A DNA stretch of 43,847 bases from Candidatus Zhuqueibacterota bacterium. GTDB lineage: Bacteria; Zhuqueibacterota; Zhuqueibacteria; Zhuqueibacterales; Zhuqueibacteraceae. A model generated the notes under the pieces. It saw nothing but the letters and a program-made list of their open reading frames with translations. It had not been told where the DNA came from and searched no databases. The stretch covers positions 1-43,847 of the forward strand of contig JAKEEU010000224.1 in the NCBI GenBank assembly GCA_022616415.1, read 5' to 3'. The translations under genes were made by a program, and so were the position numbers. Shown piece after piece: positions 31,244 through 40,505 of the stretch. The stretch's first letter is position 1; each line of letters opens with the position of its first letter.

Positions 31244-33631
31244 ATGTTCAAGAACTACCTCAAGATCGCCCTGCGCAATCTGCTGCGCCAGAAAGGCTAT
31301 TCGTTCATCAATATCGCCGGCTTGGCGGTGGGGATGGCTTGCTGTCTGCTCATTATTTTTTATGTTCAGGATGAATTGAGCTATGATCGTTTTCATGAAA
31401 ATGCCGAGCGCTTTTATCGCGTTGCTGCCGAGCGACATCGAAACACCGACGTGCGCTGGAGCGCGTGGTCTCCCGTGCCGATGGGGCCGGCGCTGCGAGC
31501 GGAAATTCCTGAAGTGACGGAAGCCATTCGGTTTTGGCGAGCGTTCCAACCGGTCATCAGTTATGAAGACAAACATTTCCGTGAAAAGAAATTTTACTTC
31601 ACCGATCCCGCCGTCTTCGCGGTTTTTTCCTTCGAGCTGAGCAAAGGCGATCGCGCTACGGCTTTGGCAGCGCCGGGCACGGTCGTCATCACCGAAACGA
31701 GTGCGAAAAAATACTTCGGCGCGGCGGATCCCATCGGCAAAACGCTGCGCTACGTCGGTTATCCTGCTGACACCGTCAATCTCGTCGTGACCGGTGTGCT
31801 GCGCGACCTTCCCCACTACACGCAATTTGAATTCGATTTTCTTGCCTCTCTTCTGGGCGTCGAGACCGAGCAGGATAATTGGGGCTCGACGAAGCCCATC
31901 TGGACTTACGTGCTTTTGCCGGAGAATTATTCTCCCAATCTGCTCGAAAGCAAGCTTCCGGCATTTGTTGAGCGGCACTTTACTTCTGCAAATTCATCCG
32001 ACTCGAGAATCCTGCATCTTGAGCCGTTGCGCGATATTCACCTCTATTCACGCTACGAAGGCGGGTTCAAGTCGAAGAGTGATATTGCTTATGTTTATCT
32101 TTTCTCCGCGATCGGCTTTTTCATTTTGCTGATTGCCTGCATCAACTTCATGAACCTGGCCACCGCCAGATCGCTCAAACGCGCCCGCGAAGTTGGCATG
32201 CGCAAAGTGCTCGGTGCGCAGCGCGCGCAATTGGTGAAACAATTTTTGGGTGAGGCTTTTCTGCTCGGCGGATTGGCCTTGCTGCTGGCCCTCGTTTTGG
32301 TTGAGATGCTGCTTCCCCATTTCAATGCCTTCACCGGCAAAGCCATCGCCATCAGCTATTTTCGCGATGAATTTGTTCTCGCGGCGTTGCTCGGAATCGT
32401 TCTGCTGGCCGGCCTTTTGGCGGGCAGCTATCCGGCGTTTTTTCTTTCGAGATTCAAGCCCATCGTCGTATTAAAAGGAGCAAGTTTGCGTGGCGCAAAT
32501 TCCGGATCGCTTTTCATGCGGAAAGGTTTGGTGGCTTTTCAATTCGCCATTTCCATCGTGTTGATCATTGCCACCGCGGTGGTGTATCGCCAGCTCGATT
32601 ACGTGCGCAACATGAAGCTCGGCTTCGACGAGGAGCAGGTCGTCGTATTGCCTTATAGTGAAAATGAGAGGCCTTTGCTCACGGCTCTGGCGCAGCATCC
32701 GAGCGTGCTGAACGTTTCCGTTTCTCAGCGGGTGCCGGTGAATACCGTGAACGCCGACGGCCGCACCGTTCGCATTGAAGGCTCGGATGATCCCATCCGC
32801 GTCGAGAGTTACCTCATCGACGATGCTTTTCTGGATACGTACCGCATCGAGCTGGTGACGGGCCGCAATCTCTCGCGCATTTTTGCCAGCGATAGCGCCG
32901 CGTTTCTGCTCAATGAAACCGCGGTGAAAGCTTTCGGATGGAATTCGCCCGCCGAAGCGCTCGGCAAGCGCCTGACGTGGAGCGGATGGAAAACCGGCGC
33001 GGTCATCGGCGTGATCAAAGACTTTCACATGAGCTCCATGCACGAAGCCATCGAGCCGCTTGTGCTGCACACCATCCCGCAAGATCGCTGGTGGCGGACG
33101 TTCATCTCGGTGCGCTTGCGTCCGGATAATCTGGCGGGCACGCTCAATTTTTTGGAGACGACTTGGCGCACGTTTACGCCCAACGGCGCGTACGAATATT
33201 TCTTCGTCGATGACAGCTTTGACGAGCTGCACCGCGCCGATCAGCGCTTCGGACAGATTTTCGGATATTTTGCGGCGCTGGCCGTCATCATCGCTTGCCT
33301 TGGCCTCTTTGGGCTGGCGGCTTATGCGGCAGAGCAGCGCACCAAAGAAATCGGCGTGCGCAAAGTGCTCGGCGCCTCCATTGCCAGTGTTGTGATGCTG
33401 CTCTCGAAAGATTTTCTCAAACTGGTTGGGATTGGATTTACCGTCGCTTCACCTCTCGCTTATTTTGCCATGAACCGGTGGTTGCAAGATTTTGCTTATC
33501 GCATACAAATGGGCCCGGAGATTTTTGTGGCCGCCGGTTTAATGGCTCTCTTGATCGCCGGACTGACCGTGTTCTATCAATCCCTCAAAGCAGCGTTGGC
33601 GAATCCGGCTGAAGCACTGAGATATGAATGA
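31244..33631 (+). CDS. FtsX/MacB-type ABC permease, copy 11
   Basis: This 795-aa permease has TM1 at about 20-42 (AGLAVGMACCLLIIFYVQDE). ACINFMNLATARSLKRAREVG begins near residue 297, with R in place of the usual K, and RTKEIGVRKVLGA is at about 699. The second periplasmic domain includes IGVIKDFHMSSM. The final helix is less like the others (MGPEIFVAAGLMALLIAGLT) and the end is AALANPAEALRYE. The upstream heptad block leads into a weak GGAA ribosome binding site. Its stop codon lies close to, or overlaps, the start region of the deacetylase gene, suggesting one transcript. Confidence 0.95.
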   Translation: MFKNYLKIALRNLLRQKGYSFINIAGLAVGMACCLLIIFYVQDELSYDRFHENAERFYRVAAERHRNTDVRWSAWSPVPMGPALRAEIPEVTEAIRFWRAFQPVISYEDKHFREKKFYFTDPAVFAVFSFELSKGDRATALAAPGTVVITETSAKKYFGAADPIGKTLRYVGYPADTVNLVVTGVLRDLPHYTQFEFDFLASLLGVETEQDNWGSTKPIWTYVLLPENYSPNLLESKLPAFVERHFTSANSSDSRILHLEPLRDIHLYSRYEGGFKSKSDIAYVYLFSAIGFFILLIACINFMNLATARSLKRAREVGMRKVLGAQRAQLVKQFLGEAFLLGGLALLLALVLVEMLLPHFNAFTGKAIAISYFRDEFVLAALLGIVLLAGLLAGSYPAFFLSRFKPIVVLKGASLRGANSGSLFMRKGLVAFQFAISIVLIIATAVVYRQLDYVRNMKLGFDEEQVVVLPYSENERPLLTALAQHPSVLNVSVSQRVPVNTVNADGRTVRIEGSDDPIRVESYLIDDAFLDTYRIELVTGRNLSRIFASDSAAFLLNETAVKAFGWNSPAEALGKRLTWSGWKTGAVIGVIKDFHMSSMHEAIEPLVLHTIPQDRWWRTFISVRLRPDNLAGTLNFLETTWRTFTPNGAYEYFFVDDSFDELHRADQRFGQIFGYFAALAVIIACLGLFGLAAYAAEQRTKEIGVRKVLGASIASVVMLLSKDFLKLVGIGFTVASPLAYFAMNRWLQDFAYRIQMGPEIFVAAGLMALLIAGLTVFYQSLKAALANPAEALRYE

Positions 33632-33644
33632 TCGCGATTCTCAC

Positions 33645-34562
33645 ATGAAAAAAAATCGCTGGTTGTTGTTCGTGTGTTTGCTTTCCGCCCGAATGCTGGC
33701 GGCCCAGGAAATCGCGCTGACTTTTGATGACGCTCCCATTGCGGACGGGCTTTATTACACTGGCGTTGCCAGGACGGAAACGCTCATCGCCAAGCTCAAA
33801 AATCAGAACGTGCCGCAAGTGGCGTTTTATTGCATCTCCTCGCGCGCGGATTCAGCAGGACGGGCGCGGCTGCGCAGGTACGCCGAGGCCGGGCACATCA
33901 TCGCGAATCATTCGCACTCGCATTCGCGCATTCAGCAGCTTGGCGCGGCCGGATATGTTCAGGATATTTTCAAGGCCGACGCGATCTTGCGCGAGCTGCC
34001 GGGATTCAAGCCCTGGTTCCGCTTTCCCTTTCTCGACGAAGGCCGGACTCTCGCCGATCGCGACGACATTCGCCAGGCGCTGAACGAACGCGGTTATTTC
34101 ATCGGCTATGTTACGGTTGACAATTATGATTGGTATTTCGAGCGGCTCTTTCAGGCCGCGCTGCGTGAGAAGATGCAAGTCGATCATGAAAAACTCGAGC
34201 AGCTTTATCTCGAGCATCTTTGGCAAAGCCTCGTCTTCTATGATCAAATGGCGCTTGCGGCTCTCGGCCGCTCGCCCAAACACGTTTTGCTGCTGCACGA
34301 GAATGATCTAGCCGCTTTGTTCATCGATGGTTTGATCAATTTTCTCAGAGCAAAAGGCTGGAAGATCATCTCACCGGCGGAGGCCTACACAGACCCGATT
34401 GCAACAACGATCCCCGACGTTCTTTTGAACAATCAAGGCCGGGTCGCGGCCATTGCCAAAGCCAAAGGTTATGCCGGCAGATTTTCACAGGCCTCGGAGG
34501 ATACTGAGTACTTGGAGAAGCTTTTCGAGCAACAACAAATATTTCAGATGGAGAAGCGATGA
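33645..34562 (+). CDS. Secreted polysaccharide deacetylase (NodB/CE4 family)
   Basis: This 305-aa protein is a metal-dependent de-N-acetylase of chitin- or peptidoglycan-like sugars. The start at 33645 gives a clean signal peptide (MKKNRWLLFVCLLSARMLAAQ). An in-frame ATG at 33624 would overlap the permease stop by 8 bp and is possible through coupling. Motif 1 is TFDDAP at 26-31 (D28 base, D29 metal). Motif 2 is ANHSHSHS, with H89 and H93 as metal ligands. Motif 3 is RFPF at 126-129. A late LLLHEND motif holds the usual C-terminal His. All key residues are present, so it should be active on the periplasmic or extracellular side. Confidence 0.92.
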   Translation: MKKNRWLLFVCLLSARMLAAQEIALTFDDAPIADGLYYTGVARTETLIAKLKNQNVPQVAFYCISSRADSAGRARLRRYAEAGHIIANHSHSHSRIQQLGAAGYVQDIFKADAILRELPGFKPWFRFPFLDEGRTLADRDDIRQALNERGYFIGYVTVDNYDWYFERLFQAALREKMQVDHEKLEQLYLEHLWQSLVFYDQMALAALGRSPKHVLLLHENDLAALFIDGLINFLRAKGWKIISPAEAYTDPIATTIPDVLLNNQGRVAAIAKAKGYAGRFSQASEDTEYLEKLFEQQQIFQMEKR

Positions 34563-34741
34563 ATGCTTGATTCGTGTTCCCAGTAACTATCTTGCCAGTA
34601 ATAGCGGCAAATATTGAATGAGTGGCGCAGTGCTATTGGGCTTCCAGCGGTGGAGTAAGATGTAAAGTTACGATTGATAAAGCAATGTCAAAAAAACGGG
34701 CTATGAATCTTTTCCCTTAATACAGTTTAAGGAGATGAACA

Positions 34742-35361
34742 ATGCTGACTTTTGAGCGATCCAAATCGCACAAATCGATGCTTTTACTCATCGGCATTTT
34801 AGCATTGCCGGCTGTCGTTTTATCCCAGAAAGCCGCCGATCAAGGAGAATCTGAAAATGCCGCCTTTCTTTTTACTTATTATCCCAAAGAAGGCATGAAA
34901 TCTCAATTTGAAAATGGTTACAAAGAACATCTTAATTGGCATAGGCAAAAGAATGACAATTTAGTCTGGTATGCGTGGTATGTTGCAAGCGGTAATCGGC
35001 TTGATTTATTTATTGACGGTGCCTTTGGGATTTCATTCGCGGATTTTGCTAATCGCGTCGACTTACGAGGCGATGTTGCCGATTTTGCGCAGACAACGGC
35101 TCCTTTTGTTAAGCCTGAATTCCGTTCTTTACATGGTATCGACTTATTGACGGCGGAGAAAATTCAGGGTATATGCTCATGATGCCAAAATATGGTTGGG
35201 CAGATTATGATGCTTCCCGCAATTCTCTGAGCGATTTTATCGAGAAAATTTATGGCAACGACGCAACACAACATTTGGAAGCATTGGCTGCCATGATAAA
35301 AAACAAATATTCCGAAACATGGATATATCGAGAGGATTTGAGTTACTTTCCGAACAAGTGA
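34742..35361 (+). pseudogene. Hypothetical secreted protein, frameshifted
   Basis: The first frame (34742-35182) has a good ribosome binding site (AAGGAG) and a signal peptide ending near LPAVVLSQ. It encodes AAFLFTYYPKEGMKSQFENG and GYKEHLNWHRQKNDNLVWYA. A second frame, open through 35361, continues as NSGYMLMMPKYGWADYDASR and ends EDLSYFPNK. Joining the two around 35157 by one missing base gives a single protein of about 206 residues with even character, so the gene appears broken by a -1 frameshift. No family is recognised. A sequencing error or programmed shift cannot be excluded. Composition is more AT-rich than the permeases. Confidence 0.6.
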
Positions 35362-35371
35362 TAGTTGGGAT

Positions 35372-36242
35372 ATGGAAATGAGAATAACTAAGCTTGATGT
35401 TCATGCCGAGACAAAAACTCGGCACATCATCATCGTCTCACTCCTTCTGCTCTGGATTCCTTCGATTTATGCTCAGGAGCCAAACTTCAAGTGGCTACAA
35501 GGATTGGGTGAAACTCGCTACCATCGTGTTGATTCCCGGCTATTGGAACAAACCTATCATGTTTTTGTTCGGCTGCCGGAAGAGTATGAACCGGGCAAAA
35601 AATTTCCCACTGTATATCTTCTGGATGGGGGCATGACTTTTCCGATCCTGGCCGGCTACTACCGCTATTTACGGCTCGGAGAGGAAATTCCAGCCGCGAT
35701 TATCGTGGGCATCTCTTATGGGACCGACGACTGGAAGCAAGGGAATATGCGAAGTCGCGACTATACGGCCAAAGCTGATGATCGACCCCATTGGGGTGGG
35801 GCCGATGATTTTCAGAACGTTTTACGCAAAGAGATACTGCCTTTGATCGAAGGGAATCATTCGGCGGATCCAGGTCGCCGTATCATTATTGGGGCAGTCT
35901 CTTGGAGGACAGTTTGTTCTTTACACGGCGCTAACAACGCCAGAGCTGTTTTGGGGATACATTGCAAGTAATCCTGCTCTGCATCGAAATCTGGATTTGT
36001 TTTTAGACATGAATCCTGCTGATGCCAAAGCGCCTGATCCGCGCAGGTTGTTTGTCTCGAGCGGTTCGGATGATAATCCCGAATTCCGTGAACCGGCCTT
36101 GAGGTGGATACAACATTGGAGCAAACGCGAGCAACTTCCATGGTCTCTCAAGACCATGACACTCGAGGGCCAGAGTCACTTCTCGTCTGCGCCGGAAGCC
36201 TTCCGCCAAGGACTGGACTGGGTCTTTGCTAAAGAAGATTAG
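35372..36242 (+). pseudogene. Putative secreted esterase (PF00756-like), frameshifted
   Basis: The first frame (35372-35971) has an N-terminal signal segment (HIIIVSLLLLWIPSIYAQ), then TYHVFVRLPEEYEPGKKFPT and VYLLDGG, the entry into an enterochelin-esterase-like alpha/beta hydrolase. At 35891-35894 a GGGG run shifts the frame. With three G residues it would read IIIGQSLGGQF, placing the nucleophile elbow GQSLGG correctly. The second frame continues with ELFWGYIASNPALH, LFVSSGSDD (Asp region) and GQSHFSSAPEAF (catalytic His) to 36242. The gene is complete apart from one extra G. It is either a fresh pseudogene or a sequencing error in a homopolymer. Confidence 0.8.
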
Positions 36243-36377
36243 TTTGAGGCTTGGTTTAGTCAAACTGAGGATAATAAAACGATGAGAGCTTCATTTGCGA
36301 CGGCAACTCAGAGATACACATTATGGACGCTGATTGAGCGAACGTTAAACGTTTGACCGTTACGAACGAGAATCCTC

Positions 36378-37397
36378 ATGAATAGCGGATTGAACAAGAG
36401 ATTTGCCGGCATTAAAACCTCAAGACTTTTCAGCTTTGCCGTCCTCGGGGTGCTGCTTTTCGATCTTTCAATTTCGGCATCCCTGCAAGCTCAGCATTCA
36501 TTAAAAGTGCGAGAAGGCTATCTGCATGGCGCTGAAGATGTGCGTCTTTACTACCGTGTCGTTGGCTCGACACCTGATACTATCGTCGCCGTACACGGCG
36601 GACCAGGTGCCGGAATGAATGCTTTCTTGCCGGACCTGGAGCCGCTGGCGCAAAGTCACACGGTTATTTTTTACGATCAGCGTGGCGGTGGCCGTTCCGA
36701 GCTGCCGGCTGATACCTCTCGATTGGATGCACGCTTTTTCGTGGAGGATTTGGACGCAGTACGCCACCATTTCGGTTTATCCCGAATGAAGATCGTTGCG
36801 CACTCATTCGGCGCCGTACTTGTAGCGCGTTACATTCAATCCTATCCGAAGCGGGTTGAGCGTTCAGTTTTTATGGGTGCCACTGGTCCCAAGCGGAGCG
36901 AGGCTGCAAAATTAGCCCAGAAGCACTTTGCTGCGATGGATAGCGTTACGTTTAAACGTTACATCGAACTCATTCAATCCTTGCTTGCTGGTACTGCGGC
37001 GAATCCGATTGCAGCTTGTCGTGAATATGAAAAAATTTTGGTTGATTTAACCATTAAACGAGGGGAACCCAACAATTGGCGCGGCACCACCTGTGAAGCT
37101 TCGCCGGAAGCAGTGGCGTATTACTATCGTTACACAGCCAGGATTACACCGGCTACCTTTGGTGACTGGGATTTCACAACTGCGTTTGGTGATATTACAG
37201 CGCCGCTACTCGTCGTTTATGGCGCTCAGGATTCGTTGGCATTGCCTCAACAGCATGCCTGGGCGCAGGCATTTCCAAATGGGCGGTTCTTGTTAGTACC
37301 CAAAGCCGGTAAAGGTGCCATCGCCGACCGTCTGGATTTGGTTTTGCCTGCTCTTGAGTCGTTCTTCAAAGGCAGGTGGCCTGAAGGCGCAAGGTAG
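36378..37397 (+). CDS. Secreted alpha/beta hydrolase, proline iminopeptidase-like
   Basis: This 339-aa protein has a signal segment at about 15-38 (SRLFSFAVLGVLLFDLSISA). The oxyanion motif HGGPGAG is at 73-79, then DQRGGGRS at 100-107, typical of the prolyl iminopeptidase (S33) group. The nucleophile elbow is AHSFG with S143, where the family more often has G before HS. The acid is likely D285 in YGAQDSLALP. The catalytic His should fall near 312 in an AGH motif, but the sequence reads PKAGKGAIADR, so Lys replaces it. The enzyme may be inactive or use another residue. No strong ribosome binding site is visible. Confidence 0.85.
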   Translation: MNSGLNKRFAGIKTSRLFSFAVLGVLLFDLSISASLQAQHSLKVREGYLHGAEDVRLYYRVVGSTPDTIVAVHGGPGAGMNAFLPDLEPLAQSHTVIFYDQRGGGRSELPADTSRLDARFFVEDLDAVRHHFGLSRMKIVAHSFGAVLVARYIQSYPKRVERSVFMGATGPKRSEAAKLAQKHFAAMDSVTFKRYIELIQSLLAGTAANPIAACREYEKILVDLTIKRGEPNNWRGTTCEASPEAVAYYYRYTARITPATFGDWDFTTAFGDITAPLLVVYGAQDSLALPQQHAWAQAFPNGRFLLVPKAGKGAIADRLDLVLPALESFFKGRWPEGAR

Positions 37398-37456
37398 TTT
37401 CAATCATACTGGGTCAACACTGGATGAATGTATCTTAGCCAAAATAAGGTGGTGAC

Positions 37457-38305
37457 ATGATTGAAAAAAATAATTTGCTACACACACAATCGCGGCGCGC
37501 TTTTCTCAGCAACGTTGGCCGAGCCGGGCTGGCGGCGTGGCTGGGCCTGGAATTTTTGCCTGATTCGGTGCTTTCGCCTGTAATGGCTAAAGAGGTTGCC
37601 CCCGCTTCGACACAGCGCGGAATCGTGCACCTGCGGCTCATGAGCAGGCGTCTGCACGACGTGCAGCGCTTCTATGCCGAAACCATGGGCTTCGACACGG
37701 AGCTTTCGGCGAAGACGCTGCGTATAAAAACTGGCGGGACGGTGATCGAATTCGATGAAATCGAGCGGGATGGCGAAAATGCGGATACACCGTATTACCA
37801 CGTCGCCTGGGCGATTCCCGAGAACAAGTTTGCGGTGGCAAAAGCCTGGCTGGCAGCGCGAACGTCTCTTTTGCGCGCACCGGATGGCCGGGACGAATTT
37901 CACTTTCGCAGCGTCAATCGTCATGCGGTCTATTTTGCCGATCCCGCCGGGAATATTTTGGAGCTGATCGCGCGGCACAATTTAAAAGATGCGCGCGACG
38001 GCCCTTTCGAGCTGGCGGATATTTTATACGTCAACCACGCCGGACTCGTGGTGGATGATTTGCAAGCAGCGATCACACAGATTCGGCAAAAATTGTTGCT
38101 CGATCTGCGGTACGAGCCGACCTCGAATTTCGCGCAAATGGGCGACGAGTATCGCCACCTCGTGCTCGTCACCCGCGACCGTCTGTGGCTGCCGGAGAAT
38201 ATCAAGCCCGCGCGCGTGTATGAAACCGAAATCGTGCTGCACGGCGAACCGGACAAGCATCTGGCATTCGAGAATTATCCGTATCGTATTTCGGTGCGGG
38301 CGTGA
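37457..38305 (+). CDS. Tat-exported VOC-superfamily (glyoxalase-like) protein
   Basis: This 282-aa protein starts with a twin-arginine signal (SRRAFLSNVG at 12-21, then a hydrophobic stretch), so it is exported folded, perhaps with a bound metal. Residues about 54-175 form one VOC module: IVHLRLMSRRLHDVQRFYAE, YYHVAW (possible metal His) and the end YFADPAGNILELIARH (metal Glu). A second half begins YVNHAGLVVDDLQAAITQI. The paired beta-alpha-beta-beta-beta modules fit a VOC dioxygenase or lyase, but the reaction is unknown. The ribosome binding site is AAGGTGG. The stop overlaps an upstream start of the next frame, but that gene has a better start at 38356. Confidence 0.88.
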   Translation: MIEKNNLLHTQSRRAFLSNVGRAGLAAWLGLEFLPDSVLSPVMAKEVAPASTQRGIVHLRLMSRRLHDVQRFYAETMGFDTELSAKTLRIKTGGTVIEFDEIERDGENADTPYYHVAWAIPENKFAVAKAWLAARTSLLRAPDGRDEFHFRSVNRHAVYFADPAGNILELIARHNLKDARDGPFELADILYVNHAGLVVDDLQAAITQIRQKLLLDLRYEPTSNFAQMGDEYRHLVLVTRDRLWLPENIKPARVYETEIVLHGEPDKHLAFENYPYRISVRA

Positions 38306-38355
38306 ATGATTCTAAAAATTTGACCACGAAATTTTTGGCCCTAAGGAGACCGGAG

Positions 38356-39279
38356 ATGAGAAAAAATTCAGTACGATCAATCCTGCTTTTTGCATGGACT
38401 GCTTTTTTCATATCGCTGGTTGAGGCGAATGATCTTTTGAATGACGTGCAACACGGTTTCGTCGATAACAACGGCGTCAAAATCCATTATGCCACCCTGG
38501 GCCAAGGGCCTTTGATCGTAATGCTGCACGGCTATCCCGACTTCTGGTATACCTGGCGGCATCAAATGGCGGCGCTTTCAAAGCAGTTTCAAGTCGTTGC
38601 CATCGATTTGCGCGGCTACAACAAGAGTGACAAACCCAAAGGCGTCAAGAATTATGCGATGCGGCACTTGATCAGCGACGTCGCGGCGGTGATCCGGCAT
38701 TTTCCACAAAAGCAGGCGATCGTTGTCGGGCACGATTGGGGCGGCGCCATCGCTTGGCAGGTGGCAATCTGGCGTCCCGAGCTGGTGGAAAAGCTGATCG
38801 TGCTCAGCACGCCGCATCCAAATGGCTTGTTTCGTGAAATCGCCGACAACCCCGAGCAACAAAGCAATAGCCAATACGCGCGCGATTATCAACAAGAAGA
38901 GGCGCATCGGGAGTTGACGGCTGAAGGCCTGGCAAGCTGGGTTCGGGATGAAGAAGCGAAGAAAATTTATGTCGAGGCATTCCGTCGTTCGGATTTCGAA
39001 GCGATGCTGAACTATTACAAAGCCAGCTTCCCGAAACAAAATTCCGGCGCCCAATCATCGACGAGTTCCGCAACGAGCCCTTTGACAAAAATAAAGTGTC
39101 CGGTTTTAGCCATTTTCGGTTTACAGGATAAGGCCTTGCTACCGGCAGGTTGGAACGGCACGTGGGAATGGATTGATAGCGACCTGACCATGGTTTCAAT
39201 TCCCGAGGCCGGCCACTTCGTGCAACAAGACGCAACGGCTTTGGTTACGCGCACGATTAAAATGTGGCTCAATCGATAA
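38356..39279 (+). CDS. Secreted epoxide-hydrolase-like alpha/beta hydrolase
   Basis: This 307-aa enzyme starts at 38356 after AAGGAGACCGGAG, which overrules a longer frame from 38302. A signal segment occupies about 5-24. The oxyanion motif HGYPDFWYTWRHQ is at 58-70. The nucleophile is D127 in GHDWGG, which marks an epoxide hydrolase or haloacetate dehalogenase and not a serine hydrolase. The acid is D258 in FGLQDKALLP and the base is H287 in PEAGHFVQ. The whole triad is present. It probably forms one transcript with the VOC gene 50 bp upstream. The substrate is not predictable. Confidence 0.92.
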   Translation: MRKNSVRSILLFAWTAFFISLVEANDLLNDVQHGFVDNNGVKIHYATLGQGPLIVMLHGYPDFWYTWRHQMAALSKQFQVVAIDLRGYNKSDKPKGVKNYAMRHLISDVAAVIRHFPQKQAIVVGHDWGGAIAWQVAIWRPELVEKLIVLSTPHPNGLFREIADNPEQQSNSQYARDYQQEEAHRELTAEGLASWVRDEEAKKIYVEAFRRSDFEAMLNYYKASFPKQNSGAQSSTSSATSPLTKIKCPVLAIFGLQDKALLPAGWNGTWEWIDSDLTMVSIPEAGHFVQQDATALVTRTIKMWLNR

Positions 39280-39304
39280 GCTACTGCGCTGTTACCGTGA
39301 ATTA

Positions 39305-39367
39305 TGTAGTCCCCGCCCCTTGTGGGCGGCTATTGAAAACAGCGACCGACAAGGGGTCGAGACTACA
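39305..39367. repeat. Long inverted repeat TGTAGTC...GACTACA
   Basis: TGTAGTC (39305-39311) and CCCCTTGT nearby pair with ACAAGGGG and GACTACA (ending 39367), 16 of 19 arm positions matching. An internal CCGCCC/GGGCGG stem is also possible. It lies between two hydrolase genes, has no T run, and looks like a dispersed palindromic repeat. Confidence 0.6.
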
Positions 39368-39415
39368 AAAATTAAAGTAACAGTGTGTTAGGGCAGAAAT
39401 CTTGGAGAAATACTG

Positions 39416-39973
39416 ATGAAAAATTCCAGAATACCCGCAGCAACTGCAAGTTTAATTTTTTGTCTATCAGGCTATTCTTCCATCACGGCGCAAACAATAA
39501 CGGCGCAAGAGACACGCGTCGTGATCGAGAGTGACGGTTGGAAGATCGTTGGCGATCTGATCATTCCAAAATCAAAAGGCGTGATCCCTGCGGTCATTCT
39601 TCTCAACCGCGCGGCGGGAGACAGAAACGAATGCCGTAGCTTGTGCGCACATTTGGCAGATAGGGGCATCGCTTCGTTGCGCGTCGATCTGCGCGGCCAC
39701 GGCGAGAGCATTAACAAAGGCAAGTTCGTTCCCTTTGATTCAACGAGCAGAAGATTGATGATCGAACCCTCGCATGAAGATGTGACCGCGGTTTGCCGTT
39801 ACTTAAAATCGGTTGCGGGCATTGATTCGCAAAGAATAGTGTTCCATTTCCATTGCCGCAACCGATTTCCAAGGCATTATGAAAATTTTGGTTGGTCGCG
39901 GCCATTCTACGAAGAATGGGAATCTCATACTGTTCCTGGATTAATTCGCGTAGTGGATTGTTCATCAAAATGA
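39416..39973 (+). pseudogene. Alpha/beta hydrolase, 3'-truncated
   Basis: The frame begins with a signal segment and continues as a dienelactone-hydrolase-like protein: SDGWKIVGDLIIPKSKG, then PAVILLNRAAGDRNE, then LRVDLRGHGESI near 88-99 and AVCRYLKSVAGIDSQRI. At residue 141 (about 39838), just before the expected nucleophile elbow, family similarity ends abruptly. The remaining residues to 39973 (VFHFHCRNRFPRHY and on) are antisense to a methyltransferase fragment. The catalytic Ser, Asp and His are all lost. The ribosome binding site is GGAG. Confidence 0.8.
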
Positions 39974-39995
39974 ATTCCGTCTTGTTTAGGATCAT
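39838..39995 (-). pseudogene. SAM-dependent methyltransferase, N-terminal fragment
   Basis: On the minus strand, ATG at 39995, with GGAGAG upstream, begins a frame with the start of a class I methyltransferase: LNKTEFILMNNPLRELIQEQ, then YEIPILRRMA, then ALEIGCGNGNGT, the SAM-binding motif I. Similarity ends at about 39838, where the truncated hydrolase begins on the other strand. The rest of the enzyme is missing. Two genes were therefore cut by one rearrangement. Confidence 0.75.
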
Positions 39996-40133
39996 TTGTT
40001 CCACCTCTCCAAAATTTTTTCACTCGACCGGCCTCTTGCATTAATGAGTTCGTGGCTTTAAATTAAGCTGTCATCATCTAATTTGCTTCTGGAATCATGA
40101 CAAAAACTTATCCAATTCCGCCAAATCAGTGCT

Positions 40134-40413
40134 ATGTGTAAAGAGTTCATCAGAAACCTAAATCCTGATAGAGTCAAAAAAGGGGCATTTGCAATACATC
40201 GCAAAGTGGGCGCTTTTTCTACCAGATGGCATCGGCACCGGAAGCATCAACTGCTCTATGCCGAAGGGGGCGTGCTTTATTTCAAAACGGCGCAGCTAAC
40301 CTCCGTACTGCCGGCGCGCTTTGCCGCATGAGAGTCTCGGTTCTTTTAGCAATATGTTTCAACAAATCGTCGGGGTAAGGCCATCCGAATACGTAAACAG
40401 CAAGAATTGCTAG
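40134..40413 (+). pseudogene. AraC-family regulator with the middle deleted
   Basis: The first part (40134-40329) reads FAIHRKVGAFSTRWHRHRKH, then QLLYAEGGVLYFKTAQLTSV and LPARFAA. This is the cupin-like sensor start of an AraC regulator, which usually goes on with WIP. At 40330 the frame changes, and ESLGSFSNMFQQIVGVRPSE followed by YVNSKNC and a stop is the last DNA-binding helix region of an AraC protein. About 150 codons between the two are gone. It cannot bind DNA as a full regulator. The intact gene may have controlled the neighbouring enzymes. Confidence 0.75.
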
Positions 40414-40459
40414 GATACAAAAGCGCACCCGCCAATTTGCAAACGCTCTATTTATCCTC

Positions 40460-40505
40460 AAACTGTTCGCTGGCGAACACTCAATGCTATGCCAGCGGAC
40501 AGTTT
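40460..40505. repeat. Inverted repeat around CTGTTCGCTGGC
   Basis: AAACTGTTCGCTGGC (40460-40474) pairs with 40491-40505 at 14 of 15 positions, with a 16-nt loop. The left arm is itself part of a near-palindrome. It lies in the gene-free stretch 40414-40701, where nothing else is seen. Confidence 0.5.

Noticed and set aside
33624..33644. Deacetylase start overlapping the permease 11 stop
   Set aside because: Possible through translational coupling, but the signal peptide is cleaner from 33645; left as an alternative only.
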